From assembly GCA_934573855.1 (NCBI GenBank), contig CAKTMF010000015.1:1-31558 (forward strand): a stretch of 31,558 bases of DNA, read 5' to 3'. Shown here piece after piece: positions 1 through 6,847 of this stretch. The notes beneath the pieces were generated by a model. It searched no databases, was not told the DNA's origin, and saw only the letters and a list, made by a program, of their open reading frames with translations. Position 1 is the first letter of the stretch. The number at the start of each line of letters is the position of its first letter. Source of the DNA: an uncultured Oscillospiraceae bacterium (GTDB lineage: Bacteria; Bacillota; Clostridia; Oscillospirales; Oscillospiraceae). A program made the translations under genes and the position numbers.

Positions 1-447
1 CTGCCTCTGGCAAACATCCCTGTCGGTACCGTTATCCACAACATCGAGCTCTACCCCGGCAAGGGCGCTCAGCTCGTCCGCAGCGCAGGCGTCGCAGCCC
101 AGCTGATGGCTAAGGAAAACGGTATGGCAACCGTGCGTCTCCCCTCCGGCGAGTTCCGCAAGGTCCGCCTTGACTGCATCGCCACCATCGGCCAGGTCGG
201 CAACATCGACCATGCCAATATCCACATCGGCAAGGCCGGCCGCAAACGCCACATGGGCATCCGTCCCACCGTCCGCGGCTCCGTCATGAACCCCTGCGAC
301 CACCCCCACGGCGGCGGCGAAGGCAAGTCTCCTGTCGGCCGTCCCGGCCCTGTAACTCCTTGGGGCAAGCCCGCACTCGGTTACAAGACCCGCAAGACTA
401 AGAACCGCACCGATAAGTTCATAGTCAAGCGCCGCAACGCAAAGTAA
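1..447 (+). CDS. rplB: 50S ribosomal protein L2, 3' part
   Basis: This is the C-terminal 148 residues of ribosomal protein L2; the frame is open from base 1, so the start lies outside the window and roughly the first 130 residues of a usual 270-280 aa protein are missing. L2 binds domain IV of 23S rRNA and is needed for subunit association and peptidyl transferase assembly. The visible part holds the SH3-like core and the highly conserved C-terminal stretch MNPCDHPHGGGEGK (near residues 97-110 of the fragment), which contains the histidine long linked to peptidyl transferase function. Thirteen bases separate it from rpsS, as expected inside the S10 operon. Identification is certain; only the 5' end is unseen. 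Confidence 0.98.
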   Translation: MPLANIPVGTVIHNIELYPGKGAQLVRSAGVAAQLMAKENGMATVRLPSGEFRKVRLDCIATIGQVGNIDHANIHIGKAGRKRHMGIRPTVRGSVMNPCDHPHGGGEGKSPVGRPGPVTPWGKPALGYKTRKTKNRTDKFIVKRRNAK

Positions 448-460
448 GGAGGGAACGTAA

Positions 461-733
461 ATGAGCAGAAGCATTAAGAAAGGCCCCTTCGCCGCTCCCG
501 AGCTGCTGAAGAGAGTCGATGAGATGAACAAGGCCGGCACCAAGCAGGTCATCAAGACCTGGTCCCGTTCTTCCACCATCTTCCCGTCCTTCGTCGGACA
601 CACCATCGCTGTTCATGACGGCCGCCGTCATGTTCCCGTGTACGTCACTGAAGATATGGTCGGCCACAAGCTCGGCGAGTTTGCTCCCACCCGTACCTTC
701 CGCGGCCACGCAGGCAGCAAGACCGGTAAGTAA
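461..733 (+). CDS. rpsS: 30S ribosomal protein S19
   Basis: A 90-residue protein beginning MSRSIKKGPF, the signature start of S19, which pairs with S13 in the head of the small subunit near the A site. The conserved block TWSRSSTIFPSFVGHTIAVHDG occupies about residues 34-56 (quoted here only by its key residues: W, RSS, P, G, H, G), and the end KLGEFAPTRTFRGH is typical. Length is slightly short of the common 91-93 residues. The start follows an AAGGAGGGAACGTAA ribosome binding region. It sits between rplB and rplV with gaps of 13 and 12 bases, so it is surely in one transcript with them. Confidence 0.98.
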   Translation: MSRSIKKGPFAAPELLKRVDEMNKAGTKQVIKTWSRSSTIFPSFVGHTIAVHDGRRHVPVYVTEDMVGHKLGEFAPTRTFRGHAGSKTGK

Positions 734-745
734 GGAGGAGAAAAA

Positions 746-1093
746 ATGGACGAAAAGAAAATTGCCCGTGCGGAGCACAAATACGCCCGTATTTCTCCCC
801 GCAAGGTTGAGATCATCTGCAACATGATCCGCGGCAAGGACGCCAAGTACGCCATGGCTCTGATGGAGAACACTCCCAAGGCCGGCTGCGAGCTGATGAT
901 CAAGGTGCTCAAGAGCGCCATGGCCAACGCCGAAAACAATTTTGAAATGGATCCTGAGAAGCTCTATGTCTGCGAGACCTACGCAGGCGCAGGCCCCATC
1001 CTCAAGAGGGGCATGCCCAGAGCTCAGGGTCGTATGTATCGCATCAACAAGCGCACCAGCCACATCATGATCGCTGTGGCTGAGAGAGACTAA
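746..1093 (+). CDS. rplV: 50S ribosomal protein L22
   Basis: A 115-residue L22. This protein contacts all domains of 23S rRNA and sends a beta-hairpin into the wall of the peptide exit tunnel, where macrolide resistance changes occur. The N-terminal ARISPRKVEIICNMIRGK and the C-terminal hairpin with GPILKRGMPRAQGRMYRI and KRTSHIMIAV are recognisable. The start is preceded by AAGGAGGAG. It has a short N-terminal extension (MDEKKIARAEHK) before the usual RxSPRK block, within the normal length range of about 110-118. Gene order rpsS-rplV-rpsC is universal. Confidence 0.98.
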   Translation: MDEKKIARAEHKYARISPRKVEIICNMIRGKDAKYAMALMENTPKAGCELMIKVLKSAMANAENNFEMDPEKLYVCETYAGAGPILKRGMPRAQGRMYRINKRTSHIMIAVAERD

Positions 1094-1110
1094 GGGAAGG
1101 AGGCAGAATT

Positions 1111-1980
1111 ATGGGACAGAAAGTTAATCCCCATGGCCTGCGTGTAGGCGTTATTAAAGACTGGGATTCCAGATGGTACGCAAGAGAAGATAAAGTCGGC
1201 GATCTGATCGTCGAGGACTATAAGATCCGCCAGTACCTCAAAAAGGCCCTCTATTCCGCCGGTGTCCCCACCATCGAGATAGAGCGCGACAGCACTAAGG
1301 TTCGCATCTATATCCACTGCTCCAGACCCGGTGTCGTCATCGGCAAGGGCGGCGCGGAGATAGAGCGCCTGCGCCTCGAAGTAGAGAAGCTCATCGGCAA
1401 GCCCGTTGCTCTCTCCATCGTTGAGGTTCGCACCCCCGATACCAATGCTCAGCTCGTCGCTGAGAACATCGCCCAGCAGCTCGAAAAGCGCATCGGCTTC
1501 CGCCGCGCTATGAAGAACGCTATGGGCCGCGCCATGAGAATGGGCGCGCGCGGCATCAAGGTCAAGTGCGGCGGCCGTCTCGGCGGCGCTGAGATCGCAC
1601 GCAGCGAGTGCTACCACGAGGGTACCATTCCTCTGCAGACCATCCGCGCTGACATCGACTACGGCTTCGCCGAGGCTAACACCACCTACGGCCGTATCGG
1701 CGTCAAGGTCTGGATCTACAAAGGCGAAGTCCTTTCCCAGACTCTTCGCACCACTCCGCGCACGATGGATCTTTCCAAGCCCGCAGGCGAGCGCCGTCGC
1801 AGAGACGACCGTCGCCCCGGCGGCAACCGCCGTCCCGGCGGCTACAACCGTGACGGCCGCGACAATCGTCAGGGTCAGTCCGGCGAGCGCCGTCCCTACG
1901 GCAGCAGACCGGCAGGTCAGGGCGGCTACAACCGCGGACCCCGTCCGGAAGCTCCCGCACAGGAAGGAGGCAACAACTAA
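1111..1980 (+). CDS. rpsC: 30S ribosomal protein S3 with a long basic RG-rich tail
   Basis: S3 forms part of the mRNA entry channel and contributes to its helicase activity. The start MGQKVNPHGLRVG is the family hallmark. The KH domain with VVIGKGGAEIERLR lies near residues 72-85, and the C-terminal S3 domain with MGRAMRMGARGIKVKCGGRLGGAEIAR follows around 130-160. The ordinary protein would end near residue 222. Here about 67 further residues follow, dominated by Arg, Gly, Asp, Pro, Tyr and Gln, ending in an acidic EAPAQEGGNN. This tail looks intrinsically disordered and RNA-binding. The stop codon overlaps the next start by one base (TAATG), coupling it to rplP. Confidence 0.97.
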   Translation: MGQKVNPHGLRVGVIKDWDSRWYAREDKVGDLIVEDYKIRQYLKKALYSAGVPTIEIERDSTKVRIYIHCSRPGVVIGKGGAEIERLRLEVEKLIGKPVALSIVEVRTPDTNAQLVAENIAQQLEKRIGFRRAMKNAMGRAMRMGARGIKVKCGGRLGGAEIARSECYHEGTIPLQTIRADIDYGFAEANTTYGRIGVKVWIYKGEVLSQTLRTTPRTMDLSKPAGERRRRDDRRPGGNRRPGGYNRDGRDNRQGQSGERRPYGSRPAGQGGYNRGPRPEAPAQEGGNN

Positions 1981-2411
1981 TGTTAATGCCTAAGAGAGTT
2001 AAGTACCGCAGAGTTCAGCGCGGCCGCATGAAGGGCAAAGCCACCCGCGGCAACGTCGTCTCCTACGGTGAGTTCGGCCTTGTGGCTCAGGAGCCCGGCT
2101 GGATCAAGTCCAATCAGATCGAAGCAGCCCGTATCGCCATGACCCGTTACACCAAGCGCGGCGGTCAGGTCTGGATCAAGATCTTCCCCGACAAGCCCGT
2201 TACCGCAAAGCCCGCCGAGACCCGTATGGGTTCCGGTAAAGGCTCCCCCGAGTACTGGGTCGCAGTCGTCAAGCCCGGCAGAGTGATGTTTGAGATCGCA
2301 GGCGTTCCCGAAGAGACCGCCCGTGAGGCTCTCCGCCTTGCCAGCCACAAACTGCCCATCAAGACCAAGATAGTCAAGAAGGGCAACGAGTCTGAGAACG
2401 GTGGTGAATAA
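1980..2411 (+). CDS. rplP: 50S ribosomal protein L16
   Basis: L16 sits at the base of the central protuberance near the A-site tRNA and organises 23S helices around the peptidyl transferase centre. The 143-residue product begins MLMPKRVKYRRVQRGRMKG, typical of the family, and carries the conserved WIKIFPDKPVTAKPAETRMGSGKG region near 62-85 and the PEYWVAVVKPG block after it. The first ATG overlaps the rpsC stop by one base; an alternative ATG two codons downstream (1986) would give MPKR and cannot be excluded. The C-terminus ends in a short Lys/Glu-rich tail. Confidence 0.97.
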   Translation: MLMPKRVKYRRVQRGRMKGKATRGNVVSYGEFGLVAQEPGWIKSNQIEAARIAMTRYTKRGGQVWIKIFPDKPVTAKPAETRMGSGKGSPEYWVAVVKPGRVMFEIAGVPEETAREALRLASHKLPIKTKIVKKGNESENGGE

Positions 2412-2412
2412 G

Positions 2413-2601
2413 ATGAAGGCAAACGAAATACGCTCCATGTCCGTCGAAGAGCTTCAGACCAAGCTCACCGACCTCAAGAAGGATCTGTTCATGCTTCGTA
2501 TGCAGCACGCTACCAATCATCTTGACAACCCCACCAAGATCTCCGCTACCCGCCGTGACATCGCTCGCGTCAAGACCGTCCTGCGCGAGAAGCAGAATTG
2601 A
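2413..2601 (+). CDS. rpmC: 50S ribosomal protein L29
   Basis: A 62-residue L29, a small two-helix coiled protein at the exit of the peptide tunnel next to L23, which helps form the docking platform for signal recognition particle and trigger factor. I chose the ATG at 2413 because it gives the canonical start MKANEIRSMSVEEL. GTG codons at 2401 and 2404 lie in frame inside the end of rplP and would add a non-conserved MVNK. The purine-rich GGTGGTGAATAAG ahead of the ATG, inside the rplP stop region, can serve as ribosome binding site. The frame ends 11 bases before rpsQ. Confidence 0.95.
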   Translation: MKANEIRSMSVEELQTKLTDLKKDLFMLRMQHATNHLDNPTKISATRRDIARVKTVLREKQN

Positions 2602-2612
2602 GGAGGTAAGGT

Positions 2613-2879
2613 ATGATGAACGAAGAAAGAACTACTTCCCGTAAGACCCGCGTTGGTAAGGTCGTATCCGACAAGATGGACAAGACTGTGGTCGTCATCG
2701 TTGAGGACCGCGTTGCCCACAAGACCTATAAGAAGATCATTGGACGTACCTATCGTCTGAAGGCGCACGACGAGAACAACGAGTGCGGCGTCGGCGATAT
2801 CGTCCGCGTGATGGAGACCCGCCCCCTGTCCAAGGACAAGAGATGGCGCGTGGTCGAGATCGTTGAAAAGGCTAAGTAA
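2613..2879 (+). CDS. rpsQ: 30S ribosomal protein S17
   Basis: An 88-residue OB-fold protein S17, a primary 16S rRNA binder in the body of the small subunit. The conserved core RVGKVVSDKMDKTVVVIVE (about residues 12-31) and the region YRLKAHDENNECGVGDIVRVMETRPLSKDKRWRVVEI are unmistakable, including the DE-N-C-G-GD pattern. The first two codons are both ATG; either could be the start, with GAGGTAAGGT just upstream. A short N-terminal extension (MNEERTTSRKT) is common in clostridia. Confidence 0.97.
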   Translation: MMNEERTTSRKTRVGKVVSDKMDKTVVVIVEDRVAHKTYKKIIGRTYRLKAHDENNECGVGDIVRVMETRPLSKDKRWRVVEIVEKAK

Positions 2880-2891
2880 GGAGGCGCCAGA

Positions 2892-3263
2892 ATGATACAG
2901 CAGGAAACTTATCTGAAGGTCGCCGACAACACCGGCGCCAAAGAACTCAAGTGCATCCGCGTGCTTGGCGGTTCCAAGCGCAAGTATGCCAGCATTGGTG
3001 ACGTTATAGTTTGCTCCGTCCGCAAGGCGGCCCCCGGCGGCTCCGTCAAGAAGGGCGACGTTGTTAAGGCAGTCGTCGTTCGTACCGTCAAGCCCGTCCG
3101 CCGCGCCGACGGCACCTACGTCCGCTTCGACGAGAACGCAGCGGTCCTTATCAACACCGGTGATAAGAACCCCCGCGGCACTCGTATCTTTGGGCCCGTC
3201 GCCCGTGAGCTTCGCGACAAGGAATACATGAAGATCCTGTCCCTGGCTCCCGAAGTGATTTAA
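2892..3263 (+). CDS. rplN: 50S ribosomal protein L14
   Basis: L14 is a beta-barrel protein at the subunit interface; it contacts L19 and forms an intersubunit bridge with 16S helix 14. It also binds the silencing factor RsfS in other bacteria. The product of 123 residues starts MIQQETYLKVADNTGAKELKCIRVLGG and ends RGTRIFGPVARELRDKEYMKILSLAPEVI, matching the family over its whole length. TAAGGAGGCGCCAGA precedes the ATG. The stop is 15 bases before rplX. Confidence 0.98.
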   Translation: MIQQETYLKVADNTGAKELKCIRVLGGSKRKYASIGDVIVCSVRKAAPGGSVKKGDVVKAVVVRTVKPVRRADGTYVRFDENAAVLINTGDKNPRGTRIFGPVARELRDKEYMKILSLAPEVI

Positions 3264-3278
3264 TGGAGGTCGCAGAGA

Positions 3279-3584
3279 ATGAAAATTAAGAAAGACGATA
3301 AAGTTATCGTTCTGTCCGGCAAGGACAAGGGCAAGCAGGGCAAGATCCTGTCTGCCGACCCCAAGGCAATGAAGGTCGTTGTCGAGGGCGTCAATGTCGC
3401 CACCAAGCACCAGAAGCCCATGAAGCAGGGCCAGGAAGGCGGCATCATCAAGGTCGAGACCCCCATTTACGCATCCAAGGTCCAGCTCGTCTGCCCCAAG
3501 TGCGACAAGGGCACGCGCGTCGGATACAAGCTTGTTGACGGCAAGAAGGTCCGTGTCTGCAAGCACTGCGGCGCAGAAATCTGA
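3279..3584 (+). CDS. rplX: 50S ribosomal protein L24, zinc-ribbon form
   Basis: L24 initiates 50S assembly by binding the 5' end of 23S rRNA. The 101-residue product has an N-terminal KOW motif (KDDKVIVLSGKDKGKQGKIL, near residues 5-24) and the central P-x-Q-GGI turn. Its C-terminus carries two Cys pairs, CPKC near residue 72 and CKHC near 95, separated by a beta hairpin, so it is likely a zinc-binding (C+) version. The start follows GGAGGTCGCAGAG. Confidence 0.97.
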   Translation: MKIKKDDKVIVLSGKDKGKQGKILSADPKAMKVVVEGVNVATKHQKPMKQGQEGGIIKVETPIYASKVQLVCPKCDKGTRVGYKLVDGKKVRVCKHCGAEI

Positions 3585-3602
3585 GAAAGGAGTTAACTTA
3601 CT

Positions 3603-4142
3603 ATGACAAGAATGAAGAAAAAGTACGTTGAGGAAGTTGCTCCTGCTCTTATGGAGAAGTTCCAGTACAAGTCCGTCATGCAGATCCCCCGCATCGACAA
3701 GATCGTCGTCTCCGTCGGCTGCGGCGACTGCAAGGACAATGCAAAGGCGCTTGAGGCCGTCATCAAGGACATCTCCGCCATCACCGGTCAGCACGCCGTT
3801 GCTACCGTGGCAAAGAAGTCCGTTGCAAACTTCAAGCTCCGTGAAGGCATGAAGGTTGGCGTCAAGGTCACCCTGCGTCAGGACCGCATGTGGGAGTTCC
3901 TGGATCGTCTGTTCAACGTTGCTCTGCCCCGTGTCCGCGACTTCCGCGGCATTTCCGCAGACGCGTTCGACGGCCGCGGCAACTACAGCCTCGGCCTCAA
4001 GGAGCAGATCATCTTCCCCGAGATCGAGTATGACAAGATCGAGAAGCTCCGCGGCATGAACATCGCCATCACCACCACCGCTCAGACCGACGAAGAGGCT
4101 CGCGAGCTGCTCAAGCTCATGGGCGCTCCCTTCGTGAACTAA
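3603..4142 (+). CDS. rplE: 50S ribosomal protein L5
   Basis: L5 binds 5S rRNA with L18 and anchors it in the central protuberance; it also touches the P-site tRNA elbow. The 179-residue product has the conserved VMQIPRIDKIVVSVGCGD start region (family usually VGxG, here a Cys replaces one residue), the KLREGMKVGVKVTLR block near 82-97, the RVRDFRGIS stretch, and the C-terminus NIAITTTAQTDEEARELLKLMGAPF. AAAGGAGTTAACTTACT precedes the ATG. It is 13 bases ahead of rpsN. Confidence 0.98.
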   Translation: MTRMKKKYVEEVAPALMEKFQYKSVMQIPRIDKIVVSVGCGDCKDNAKALEAVIKDISAITGQHAVATVAKKSVANFKLREGMKVGVKVTLRQDRMWEFLDRLFNVALPRVRDFRGISADAFDGRGNYSLGLKEQIIFPEIEYDKIEKLRGMNIAITTTAQTDEEARELLKLMGAPFVN

Positions 4143-4155
4143 GGAGGACGCATAA

Positions 4156-4341
4156 ATGGCTAAGAAATCTATGATCCTCAAGCAGCAGGCAGAGCCCAAG
4201 TTCTCTACCCGCGCCTACAACCGCTGCAAGATCTGCGGCCGTCCCCACGCTTACCTGCGCAACTACGGCATCTGCCGTATCTGCTTCCGCGAGCTGGCTT
4301 ACAAGGGACAGATCCCCGGCGTCCGCAAGGCTTCCTTCTGA
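4156..4341 (+). CDS. rpsN: 30S ribosomal protein S14, zinc-binding type Z
   Basis: The short (61-residue) zinc-binding form of S14, a late-assembling protein in the head of the small subunit. It begins MAKKSMILKQ and carries the four zinc ligands as CKIC (residues 24-27) and CRIC (40-43), with the invariant GRPHAYLRNYGICRICFRELAYKGQIPGVRKASF tail read here by its key residues Y, R, G, F, R. Bacteria usually also have a longer zinc-free paralogue for zinc starvation, which would lie elsewhere. It is the last gene before a 427-base non-coding stretch, which is unusual at this point of the operon. Confidence 0.98.
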   Translation: MAKKSMILKQQAEPKFSTRAYNRCKICGRPHAYLRNYGICRICFRELAYKGQIPGVRKASF

Positions 4342-4508
4342 TTTTTCCTTATGCTTCGTCGGCTCGGCTCGCAGTACCTTTGTACGGCTTCGCCTCGCCG
4401 CCATTGCCTAAGAAAAAATCAAGATTTTCCCCATACTTCCTCTGCGGCGCTCGCAGTGTTACAACACAGCGTCGCTTCGCAGAGATCGTCTGAGAGAAAA
4501 TCAAGCTC

Positions 4509-4560
4509 CTTTCCCCCTGAGGGGAAAGTGCCGCGGCAGCGCCGCGGCGGATGAGGTGTG
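4509..4560 (+). repeat. Two-hairpin dispersed repeat, copy 1
   Basis: Hairpin CTTTCCCC/GGGGAAAG (4509-4516 with 4521-4528), then hairpin CCGCGGC/GCCGCGG (4531-4537 with 4541-4547), then a tail reading GGATGAGGTG. A copy with the same order of parts and the same tail lies on the other strand at 16528-16573. Between the copies the stems keep pairing while the second stem's bases differ, so the structure seems to matter more than the exact bases. This resembles short palindromic interspersed elements. Confidence 0.75.
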
Positions 4561-4676
4561 AAAGCACCCCGTTACTCAGATCTCCCATAAAGGGAGAAGT
4601 AAACGTTTTGTCGGCGGGAGCCGATCACTCCCGCCTGCAAATAAACGAAGCCGGCCGTCCGGCCCGCTTCGCCCGA

Positions 4677-4722
4677 CGCCGAAAGGCCGTGGCCAATCAA
4701 GCATTGGCATGGAACCTCGGCG
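4677..4722 (+). promoter_or_regulatory. Nested RNA stem structure upstream of rpsH
   Basis: An outer stem CGCCGA/TCGGCG (4677-4682 with 4717-4722) encloses an internal loop and a 10-bp stem with one bulged G: CCGTG-G-CCAAT (4687-4697) pairs with ATTGG-CATGG (4703-4712) around a CAAGC loop. It lies 46 bases before the rpsH start and 30 bases before its AGGAGG. A bulged helix near the S8 gene would suit an autoregulatory binding site, because S8 represses the spc operon in E. coli through an rRNA-like helix; this link is inference. Confidence 0.45.
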
Positions 4723-4768
4723 CCTAAACCGCGCAAAGCGGTAACTCTATATATAGGAGGATAAATCC

Positions 4769-5167
4769 ATGCAGATCACCGACCCCATTGCCGACATGCT
4801 GACCCGTATCCGCAACGCCGGCACCGCAAAGCACGAGTCCGTTGACGTCCCTGCCTCCAAGATGAAGAAGGCCATCGCAGAGATCCTTCTCAACGAGGGC
4901 TACATCAAGAACTACCAGGTCATTGATGACGGCACCCAGGGCATCATCCGCATCACCCTCAAGTATCTCCCCGGCAAGGAAAAGGCTATTCAGGGCCTTC
5001 GCCGCGTCAGCAAGCCCGGTCTGCGCGTTTACGCCGGCGCTGACGAGCTGCCCCGTGTCCTCAAGGGCCTGGGCATTGCTATCATCTCCACTTCCAAGGG
5101 CATCATGACCGACAAGCAGGCCCGCAAAGAGAACGTCGGCGGCGAAGTCCTTGCGTTCGTATGGTAA
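4769..5167 (+). CDS. rpsH: 30S ribosomal protein S8
   Basis: S8 binds helix 21 of 16S rRNA and is central to assembly of the platform; in E. coli it also represses translation of the spc operon. The product of 132 residues begins MQITDPIADMLTRIRNAG, the family hallmark, and ends with the conserved STSKGIMTDKQARKENVGGEVLAFVW, including the STSxG turn that touches RNA. The start has a strong TATAGGAGGATAAATCC site. The long structured spacer ahead of it makes this gene the first after a possible regulatory break in the operon. Confidence 0.98.
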   Translation: MQITDPIADMLTRIRNAGTAKHESVDVPASKMKKAIAEILLNEGYIKNYQVIDDGTQGIIRITLKYLPGKEKAIQGLRRVSKPGLRVYAGADELPRVLKGLGIAIISTSKGIMTDKQARKENVGGEVLAFVW

Positions 5168-5179
5168 GGAGGTAGCAGA

Positions 5180-5722
5180 ATGTCAAGAATAGGTAGAGCA
5201 CCCATCACCGTCCCCGCAGGCGTTGAAGTATCCGTCAGCGAGAACAACCACATCACCGTCAAGGGTCCCAAGGGCACTCTTGAGCGTGACCTCGTTCCCC
5301 AGATGAAGATCGACGTCGAAGCAGGCGTCATTCATGTCTCCCGTCCCAACGATGCCAAGGAAAACCGCTCCCTCCACGGCCTGACCCGCACCCTGATCGA
5401 CAATATGGTCGTCGGTGTGACTCACGGCTTTGAGAAGAAGCTGGAGATCAACGGCGTTGGCTACCGCGCACAGAAGGATGGCAAGAACCTGGTCCTCACC
5501 ATCGGTTATTCCCACCCTGTCATCGTGTCCGAGACCGCCGACATCCAGATCGACGTTCCCGACGCCAACCACGTCGTCATCAAGGGTATCGACAAGCAGA
5601 AGGTCGGCCAGTTTGCAGCAGAAGTTCGTGGCAAGCGTCCTCCCGAACCCTACAAGGGCAAGGGCATCAAGTACGACTACGAAGTCATCCGCCGCAAAGA
5701 AGGCAAGACCGGTGCTAAGTAA
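5180..5722 (+). CDS. rplF: 50S ribosomal protein L6
   Basis: L6 lies near the sarcin-ricin loop and the base of the L7/L12 stalk. The 180-residue product shows two related domains: MSRIGRAPITVPAGVEV with VKGPKGTLERDL in the N-terminal copy, and the C-terminal copy with IDKQKVGQFAAEVRGKRPPEPYKGKGIKY near 137-165. The last block is the most conserved part of the family and touches 23S rRNA. TAAGGAGGTAGCAGA precedes the ATG; 12 bases separate it from rpsH. Confidence 0.98.
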   Translation: MSRIGRAPITVPAGVEVSVSENNHITVKGPKGTLERDLVPQMKIDVEAGVIHVSRPNDAKENRSLHGLTRTLIDNMVVGVTHGFEKKLEINGVGYRAQKDGKNLVLTIGYSHPVIVSETADIQIDVPDANHVVIKGIDKQKVGQFAAEVRGKRPPEPYKGKGIKYDYEVIRRKEGKTGAK

Positions 5723-5738
5723 ACGGAGGTGTGCCTGA

Positions 5739-6098
5739 ATGATTAAAAGACCTGATACCAGAGGACAGCGCATCAAGCGCCACAACAGAGTACGCGGCAA
5801 GATCTCCGGCACCGCCGAGAGACCCCGCCTGAGCGTATTCCGCAGCGAAAACAACATCTATGCCCAGATCATCGACGACGTGGCAGGCAGCACCCTGGTC
5901 GCGGCCTCCACCGTTGAGAAGGGCTTTGAAGGCAACGGCGGCAACTGCGACGCCGCAAAGAAGATCGGTAAGCTCGTTGCAGAGCGCGCTCTGCAGAAGG
6001 GTATCGAGGAAGTCGTGTTCGACCGCGGCGGCTACATCTATCACGGTCGCGTCATGGCTCTGGCAGAAGGCGCCCGCGAGGGCGGCCTCAAGTTCTAA
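5739..6098 (+). CDS. rplR: 50S ribosomal protein L18
   Basis: L18 binds 5S rRNA and, with L5, installs it in the large subunit. The product is 119 residues. The basic N-terminus (MIKRPDTRGQRIKRHNRVRGKISGTAERPRLSVFRSENNIYAQIIDD by its key residues RH-R-R, G, RPRL, VFRS, IYAQ) and the C-terminal FDRGGYIYHGRVMALAEGAREGGLKF block identify it. GGAGGTGTGCCTGA precedes the ATG at a 17-base interval from rplF. Confidence 0.98.
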   Translation: MIKRPDTRGQRIKRHNRVRGKISGTAERPRLSVFRSENNIYAQIIDDVAGSTLVAASTVEKGFEGNGGNCDAAKKIGKLVAERALQKGIEEVVFDRGGYIYHGRVMALAEGAREGGLKF

Positions 6099-6117
6099 GG
6101 AAGGGGGATAACTTATA

Positions 6118-6642
6118 ATGGCATACAATAATGACAGAAGAGACCGTCGTAAAGACGAGGCTCCCTCCGAGTTCATCGAGAAGGTAGTTTCCCTCAACCG
6201 CGTCAGCAAGACCGTCAAGGGCGGCCGTGTTGCAAAGTTCTCCGCTCTGTGCGTAGTCGGCGACGGCAAGGGCCGCGTCGGTTTCGGCATGGGCAAGGCC
6301 AACGAAGTCTCCGAGGCTATTCGCAAGGGTCTCGAGGACGCAAAGAAGAACATCTGCTCCGTCACCCTTCAGGGTACCACCATCCCCCACGAGGTCATCG
6401 GTGAGTTCGGCGCCGGCCGTGTTCTCCTCAAGCCCGCACCCGAAGGCACCGGCGTTATCGCCGGCGGCGCGGTCCGTGCAGTCGTTGAGGCAGCCGGTAT
6501 CAAGAACATCCGTACCAAGTGCCTGCGTACCAACAACCCCGCAAACGTTGTTGCCGCAACTATGGAAGGCCTCAAGTCTCTGCGCAACGCAGCTCAGGTT
6601 GCGGCCGTCAGAGGCAAGACTCCTGAAGAAGTTCAGGGTTAA
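6118..6642 (+). CDS. rpsE: 30S ribosomal protein S5
   Basis: S5 lies at the mRNA entry site and affects translational fidelity; it is also the classical spectinomycin site. The 174-residue product has the N-terminal double-stranded RNA binding domain (EKVVSLNRVSKTVKGGRVAKF, near 21-41, then VVGDGKGRVGFGMGKA) and the C-terminal domain with PEGTGVIAGGAVRAVVEAAGIKNI near 108-131. The region KGGR is the loop altered in spectinomycin-resistant strains of other bacteria; here it reads as wild type. It follows rplR by 19 bases with an AAGGGGGATAAC site. Confidence 0.98.
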   Translation: MAYNNDRRDRRKDEAPSEFIEKVVSLNRVSKTVKGGRVAKFSALCVVGDGKGRVGFGMGKANEVSEAIRKGLEDAKKNICSVTLQGTTIPHEVIGEFGAGRVLLKPAPEGTGVIAGGAVRAVVEAAGIKNIRTKCLRTNNPANVVAATMEGLKSLRNAAQVAAVRGKTPEEVQG

Positions 6643-6654
6643 GGAGGGCGAAAC

Positions 6655-6834
6655 ATGGCAAATCTTAAGATCAAGCTCGTAAAGAGCCTCAACGGCAGAC
6701 ACGATAAGCACATCGCCACTGCCTACTCCCTCGGCCTGCACAAGATCGGCAACGAGACCGTACAGCCCGACAACCCCCAGACCCGCGGCAAGATCGCCCA
6801 GATCGGCTATCTCGTCAAGGTAGAAGAAGAATAA
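6655..6834 (+). CDS. rpmD: 50S ribosomal protein L30
   Basis: A 59-residue L30, a small protein on the solvent side of the large subunit near 5S rRNA. I translated it directly: it begins MANLKIKLVKSLNGR, then has the conserved pattern of GLHKIGNETVQPDNPQTRGKI, and ends VKVEEE. An AAGGAGGGCGAAAC site precedes the ATG. It lies between rpsE (12-base gap) and rplO (13-base gap), its invariant position in bacterial spc operons. Its small size is normal for the family. Confidence 0.97.
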   Translation: MANLKIKLVKSLNGRHDKHIATAYSLGLHKIGNETVQPDNPQTRGKIAQIGYLVKVEEE

Positions 6835-6847
6835 GGAGGGCAAGAGA

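Larger units (their letters stand above)
4342..4768 (+). other. Hairpin-rich non-coding spacer inside the spc operon
   Basis: No convincing gene lies in these 427 bases between rpsN and rpsH, where related genomes usually have a few tens of bases. Reading along, I see: an imperfect GC-rich hairpin at about 4357-4403; a second at 4442-4483 with arms CTGCG/CGCAG and inner GTGTT/AACAC; a two-hairpin repeat at 4509-4560; TCTCCC/GGGAGA at 4581-4597; GGCGGGAG/CTCCCGCC at 4613-4635; CGAAGC-GGCC/GGCC-GCTTCG at 4646-4671; a nested structure at 4677-4722; and ACCGC/GCGGT at 4728-4742. None is followed by a T run, so these are not standard terminators. A promoter for rpsH was sought and not found. Confidence 0.85.

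Noticed and set aside
2517..4199. Open frame of 560 codons on the minus strand across rpmC to rplE
   Set aside because: It lies opposite several certain ribosomal genes, has no family resemblance and no binding site. Long antisense frames are expected from the GC-rich codon use.
4349..4588. Short frames in the rpsN-rpsH spacer on both strands
   Set aside because: They run through hairpins and the dispersed repeat and lack binding sites.
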